A stretch of DNA of 64,000 nt from positions 2,480,001 to 2,544,000 of the forward strand of contig JAACJO010000005.1 of NCBI GenBank assembly GCA_013368445.1, in the 5' to 3' direction. Positions 59,608 through 64,000 of this stretch are shown here, one piece after another. Positions within the stretch are counted from its first letter, which is position 1, and each line of letters begins with the position of its first letter. Origin of the DNA: Leucocoprinus leucothites (Eukaryota; Basidiomycota; Agaricomycetes; Agaricales; Agaricaceae). The notes under the pieces are model-generated. The model ran no database searches. It had not been told where the DNA came from and saw only the letters and a program-made list of their open reading frames with translations. The position numbers and the translations under genes are program-made.

Positions 59608-60573
59608 ATGAGCTACTATCCCTCCGTTGACTCAGGCAAGGCTCGCAAACATAACAAACATGCTGGCTGGGGAGGCATCCCCATGAGTCCTTACGCAAGT
59701 CCTCATGCAAGCCCTTACGCGATCCCCTATACGAGCCCTCATGCAAGCCCTTACAGACAGCAGACTGGAATACCCACCCCTAGTCCTTTGCGCAGTCAGA
59801 TTCCCTCCTCTTCACCCGCGTACTACTACGAGCCAGATTACTCCCGTCGTCCCAGTTTTGGTGCATATCCTTCCGTCCCTGTGCCGAACTCCATAAATCC
59901 TGGGCCGCTGGAACTTTCACCCATCCCAGAAGATCCCGGTCCTGGATATGGCTCCCAACCACCAGAGGACAAAAATAGGGCGATGGAAGAACCTACATAT
60001 GAAATCGACGAACATGGTCTGCGTTCGACGTTAGCCACTGATTCCTCCGACATGATCATTTTTGATCTTTCCTCCCCAGTATTTGGGCCTATGCGATATA
60101 GTCAGGCTAACCGCGATCGTCTGGAGTACCTTCCAGTCGAAGAACTCGACGCAGTCGCCATCTTGCCGGTCACCACTCAAATGGACATCCAATGCGATGG
60201 TCTTCCGGACCTGGAATGGCTCATCGAGTTACGCCTAGTGAATACGAATAGGTTGGTGGGACGAGCTCCACCGCCGATTACTGTTGGAGATATACTGGTT
60301 ATGATACATCAGTACATGGCACAACCGGTTGAGGAGGGGACTTTGTCAAGGTTTAGCGAAAATATTCAGGCGGAGATCCGGAAAGCACACGAAAGAAGGT
60401 GCAAATTGCTAGGTGCACAGGCAGCAGAGGAAAAAGAGAAAGGGTTGAAGAGAATTGATGTCTTTGGCGGCGATGTCTGGTTCGGTGGCCTCAGCTCTAG
60501 TGGGTTCACGTCAAAGGGTATTAAGAGATTCAAATTGTCCGTATACTCGGGCGATGACCGATTTTTATTTTAG
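59608..60573 (+). CDS. DUF6699 domain protein, paralogue
   Basis: A second DUF6699 protein, 321 residues, single exon from the ATG at 59608 (MSYYPSVDSGK). The N-terminal half is low complexity: a Ser-Pro-His/Tyr-Ala repeat at residues 26-50 (SPYASPHASPYA and similar), then Pro-rich sequence. The domain begins near MIIFDLSSPVFGPMRYSQ and has LPVTTQMDIQCDGLPDLEWLIELRLV, then ITVGDILVMIHQYMAQPVEEG and AHERRCKLLGAQAAEE. GLKRIDVFGGDVWFGGL, with a short C-terminal strand, closes it. These blocks match the copy at 53116-54057 in order and spacing (K-x-I-D followed by V-W-F). The gene is transcribed away from the WD40-like gene. I know no biochemical function for the family. Confidence 0.78.
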   Translation: MSYYPSVDSGKARKHNKHAGWGGIPMSPYASPHASPYAIPYTSPHASPYRQQTGIPTPSPLRSQIPSSSPAYYYEPDYSRRPSFGAYPSVPVPNSINPGPLELSPIPEDPGPGYGSQPPEDKNRAMEEPTYEIDEHGLRSTLATDSSDMIIFDLSSPVFGPMRYSQANRDRLEYLPVEELDAVAILPVTTQMDIQCDGLPDLEWLIELRLVNTNRLVGRAPPPITVGDILVMIHQYMAQPVEEGTLSRFSENIQAEIRKAHERRCKLLGAQAAEEKEKGLKRIDVFGGDVWFGGLSSSGFTSKGIKRFKLSVYSGDDRFLF

Positions 60574-61502
60574 TTGTGAACTTATTTGTACACATTTTCA
60601 TTATGGAATCGTAACGCATTACAAAAGAGTCATTGCCTCATCTCAATCAGCCAACTCGCAGAGACTCGGCGTGAACAGGGCCCTTGAACGTCTATTCGAA
60701 GGGGGACTGCTGAACTTGACCCCGCAGTAGTTATTATACACATTGGACAAATGGTAAGCAAAAAAAAAAGAAAAAAAGACAGGTCGCAAAATCATGATTT
60801 GCAGAAATAAACCTAAAGAGAATGCATCGAGGGATGTCAGAGAAGCTGGAACTCAATGAGCGGGGGTAATAATCCGCGAAGGATATTACGGTAAAGGACC
60901 GGGAACTACAGAGATGCGCGAAAATATTGAGGGTCAGGCAATAAGTAGACCGGTTGAATGTTGAACATTGATGAGATATACTGAGAAATAGTGAAACTTA
61001 ACAGAGCAGTAGCAATTGTACATGGCACGAAAAGAAAAGAAAGAAAAAAGAAAAAGACAACAAACGCGAATGAGTGATGAGATGAGATGGGAGTATTTGT
61101 GTGCAACGACGATGTAAATCAAGGTCCCAGAATTGGGGGGTAGGTGGCGTAGGTAGCAGTAATCATGAAAGTCAAGGCAGGCATTGAAGAAAATCATCAT
61201 AAAAAACCAGAGTGCCGGGGTGAAATCTGAAATCTAAAGAGAGGCGGGAGGGTAAGCGACGGAGGGAAGTTTGACGTTGTGGGGAGGGGGGGATATAGAG
61301 TATATATACATGTGATATCCTTGGGTTATTTTCGACAAAGGACAGACAACACAGTCGACACACGGACACATGCACATATACACTGGTTGCATCCTTACCG
61401 AATCTCCCTTCCAACTTTCTAATAACCCTCTAGGAATCAGAACGTACCGCGTAGTGCGCGAACGTCGAAACCTGAACATATCCCCTAACAACTAAAGGGG
61501 CC
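60574..61502. other. convergent 3' flanks, A/G-rich
   Basis: The interval between the DUF6699 and SIP5 stop codons contains A-rich runs (60758-60778, 61026-61048) and a G-rich run at 61281-61290. No gene is seen; these are probably both 3' untranslated regions and terminators. Confidence 0.45.
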
Positions 61503-63649
61503 TTACTCATTTGGCGTTGGCCCATCTTGTGACTGTCCGCTCTCCCCACTCGCACTCCTCTCAACTTCATTCAAACTCGCGTCTCCCGCATTACCACCAT
61601 CTTTCTTCTTAATCGCCGCCAACAACGGCTCATTGACCACTCCATCCGCTGCCGACTCTGGCGAACTGGGCAGCGGTCCATAACTCAATTCTTCTAAATG
61701 ACGTTCCGATGCATCTCGCGGATTCAGAGACGACGATGATGTATTCGTAGTCGCAGTAGGCGTGGATTTCGGTGGCAAAGCCGGTGGTTGATCTTGTTCG
61801 TCATTATTACCATTGGTGTCTAGTGCTGATGTTGATGGAGTCATATGAGCATTGCCGACAGTGCTAGTTGGAATCGTAGTTGTGGTCGTGGTAGCAGTCT
61901 CCTGGCTCTGCCTAGGCAAAGGAGGCCCCAAAATCGCGGCAGCAGTCGAAGCAGAAGCCAAAGCTGCGTTCAAAGCACTAAACGGCGGTGGCGGACGATT
62001 ACTAGTCACTCGCTGATTCAAAGATGTAGACACCGATTCACTGCCGTTCAATGATTCTGAATGACTATTACTCGGCGGTGACGGTCGGCTTTGAGAATTG
62101 AACGGGGGTTTACTTTGTTGCTGTTGTCCGGTATCTGATTCATTGCTTTGACTTTGACCACTGACAGCAGAGGCGGGTGAAGCGGACACAGGTGCCAAGG
62201 AGACTTGAGACGAAGCTGGGATAGTAGATGAATTCGATGGGGGTGTTGCTAGTGTTGATGAGGCGACTGCAGCGGGTTGTGGTGTGGGTCCACCGGCTGG
62301 GCCGCCTTCATTGGATGCACCCCCTTCTGCTGCTGCTGCTGCCGCAGCTGCGGCCTCTCGTTTCCGTCTCTCGTCCGCTTCCTTTCGCTGATGTTCCTCA
62401 TGCTCGATGAGTGATAAGCGCATAGCTTCCATGAGCATAATCTGAAAATGTCGATGTCGTTAGGTCAGGAGTAACACTAGAAGGTGGCCATAAAATCTCA
62501 CCTCCTCGAGATCTTGACCGGGAATACTCATGAGATGTTCTATGTGGGAATTAGCTCCTCCTCTTCTTCGTCTTCGACTTCCTCCGCCGCCTTCAGCGGC
62601 TTCGGCGCCTGCCTCTCCGGAGTCCAGTGCATGAACGCGCCCACTAGAGACACCGACGGGGATTAAACGATCCCCGACTTGGCGCATGATAATCCGTCGA
62701 TTAGCTCGGCGCGCCACAGCAGCGCGAACGGCGGCGAGTTTAGCCTCCCAATCGGGCCGGATTTGATCTAGGAGTTTGGATGGGTCGAGTTGTTACAAGT
62801 ATGCAAGGAATTCGATTACCTGTGGTGACCACCTCTGGACTATCAACACTATAGCTGTGCTGCCTTCGCTTATGTGTGGGAGGCTGAGCGGATTCTCTCG
62901 GTGGTTCCGGCCATGAAGGAGTCTAGATAGTTGATAGAGGCGCCGGTCAGGGTGAAGACGACAGACAAGTTAGTGGCGAACCAGGGAGAAAACAAGCGAC
63001 TGACGGATCCATCGCTCCCGATGCCAGCTCGCCAGTGAGGAGGACGATAAACAACGCCAAAGTTGTCTTGGACGCAGTAGGGGCAGGCTGCTGGCTCTGA
63101 AACGAGATGTGTAGTGGTGGGCTCGTTGCGTTTGATCTGTACAAAGCATTCTGTGCATATTGCCTGGTCACAGCATCTAGAGTGATTAATGTTGGGGGGA
63201 TAATACTGCAGGCATGACGTAATGAGGACCAGGCCATGAACGAGATATACGGGGAGATGACTGACCAGGAAACAAATAGGGCATTCGACAGCGCCGCGGT
63301 AGACTGCGGCCTCAGGTCGTAGTTGATCTCTGCTTGGGACAGAGCGTTTGGAGTGGCTGGACTTTGAGCTGATAGTGTGAACCAATTCTGAGCGAGAGGT
63401 ATGGTCTGTGCTTTCTGTAGAGGTTGAGGGCTCCTTGCGGGCTGCGAGAATCTGGTCATCGTCCCAGCCGGATTCAAACTCTTCAAGAGGCCGGTAAAAG
63501 GGGGCCAGTCTGCGTGCGATTATGAGCTGGGATACGATGGCATGGTTCCAGTCGCGGGGGCCAGTGTATACGCCCTGTGGGACGAGAGAGCCATAGTCGA
63601 CAGACTCGTCGTTGTGTCCACGACTACCGGAGGAGGAGGCATTGCCCAT
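61503..63649 (-). CDS. SIP5: SIP5-like RING-type zinc finger protein
   Basis: A homologue of Sip5, which in yeast interacts with the Snf1 kinase and its phosphatase. The ATG at 63649 gives MGNASSSGSRGHNDESV, then the block GVYTGPRDWNHAIVSQLI and RRLAPFYRPLEEFESGWDDDQI. The RING-like finger is built across an intron: CPICFL joined to YYPPNINHSRCCDQAICTECFVQIKR, then EPAACPYCVQDNFGVVY. DPSKLLDQIRPDWEAKLAAVRAAV-type sequence is partly visible near 62740, then ARRANRRIIMRQVGDRLIPVGVS and DLEEIMLMEAMRLSLIEHEEHQRK. The long C-terminal half is low complexity (Ala run, poly-Gln, Ser/Thr/Pro), with codon-repeat DNA near 62320-62360. Estimated length 620 residues. The role in glucose signalling is inferred from yeast only. 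Confidence 0.85.
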
Positions 63650-64000
63650 GAGTGGCTGGCTTGTGGGCTAGGCGCAACGGGGACTGGGCCGACGAGCTCC
63701 TGCGACTCGCTGCGAGTCACGCTAATGCATCAATCTCTTGTTGGTTCCTGTTTGGCTCTTCCATCACCTTGCTCTTGAGCTACAATACAATATATGTATG
63801 TATTCAATCCACCAGTGATGTCTATCTACACGTAGCTACGGCGTAAGAAAAGACCGGCAGGCCGTGGGTGTGAATCCTGGCCCAGAATGCATCAGGAAGT
63901 TATGAGTGTGAGATCAACCGATGGGCCCATTGAGCACGCCATTTCATTTGAGGGTCTCTTCTTGCAAACTGCAGCTACACTGTGCATGGGTCACAATGCA
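63650..64000. other. right-edge upstream region of SIP5
   Basis: No gene is seen. A sequence near 63865-63880 loosely recalls a tRNA T-arm but lacks the rest of a cloverleaf. Confidence 0.4.

Noticed and set aside
1..64000. CRISPR arrays, bacterial operons or phage genes
   Set aside because: None seen. All genes are eukaryotic and intron-bearing, apart from the F-box and DUF6699 genes, which are single-exon.

Overview
The window comes from a filamentous basidiomycete, most probably an Agaricomycete. Nearly every gene is split by 50-65 base GT-AG introns. The gene set is that of a mushroom-forming fungus: a SIP5-type RING protein, DUF6699 proteins and a membrane-anchored WD40 protein. There are no bacterial features (operons, ribosome binding sites, CRISPR). 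Exon joins were worked out by hand from splice sites, reading phase and remembered family motifs. Joins said to be phase-checked were followed codon by codon; elsewhere the span is the outer limit of the coding region.

Region 1 (0.8-36 kb) is gene-dense housekeeping sequence: HID1 (trafficking), a RAD57/XRCC3 recombinase, a small membrane protein, ATG8 (autophagy), glucosidase I (N-glycan trimming), a PAP2 lipid phosphatase, an F-box protein, SPC24 (kinetochore), the CAF-1 large subunit head-to-head with a replication factor C subunit, a ribosome-associated Hsp70 of SSB type head-to-head with mitochondrial ribosomal protein S2, a sulfate permease, a possible small unknown gene, anthranilate synthase I (TRP2) and the snoRNP assembly factor SHQ1. 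Two promoter regions (SPC24 and CAF-1/RFC) share clusters of the MCB-like hexamer GACGCG, suggesting joint G1/S control.

Region 2 (36-42 kb) is gene-poor. It holds one secreted cutinase-family esterase and a decayed Ty1/copia fragment.

Region 3 (42-51 kb) holds a divergent pair, an SLC35F6-like transporter with two micro-exons (15 and 10 bases) and an arrestin-like protein, then CBP4, a tiny mitochondrial complex III assembly gene with unusually long introns.

Region 4 (52-64 kb) looks lineage-specific: a coding fragment without a start, two DUF6699 paralogues, and between them a four-pass-like membrane protein with a WD40-like domain and a C-terminal block of six 30-residue repeats (L-x-x-A-Y ... 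S-P-Y) that I do not recognise. The window ends with the RING protein SIP5.
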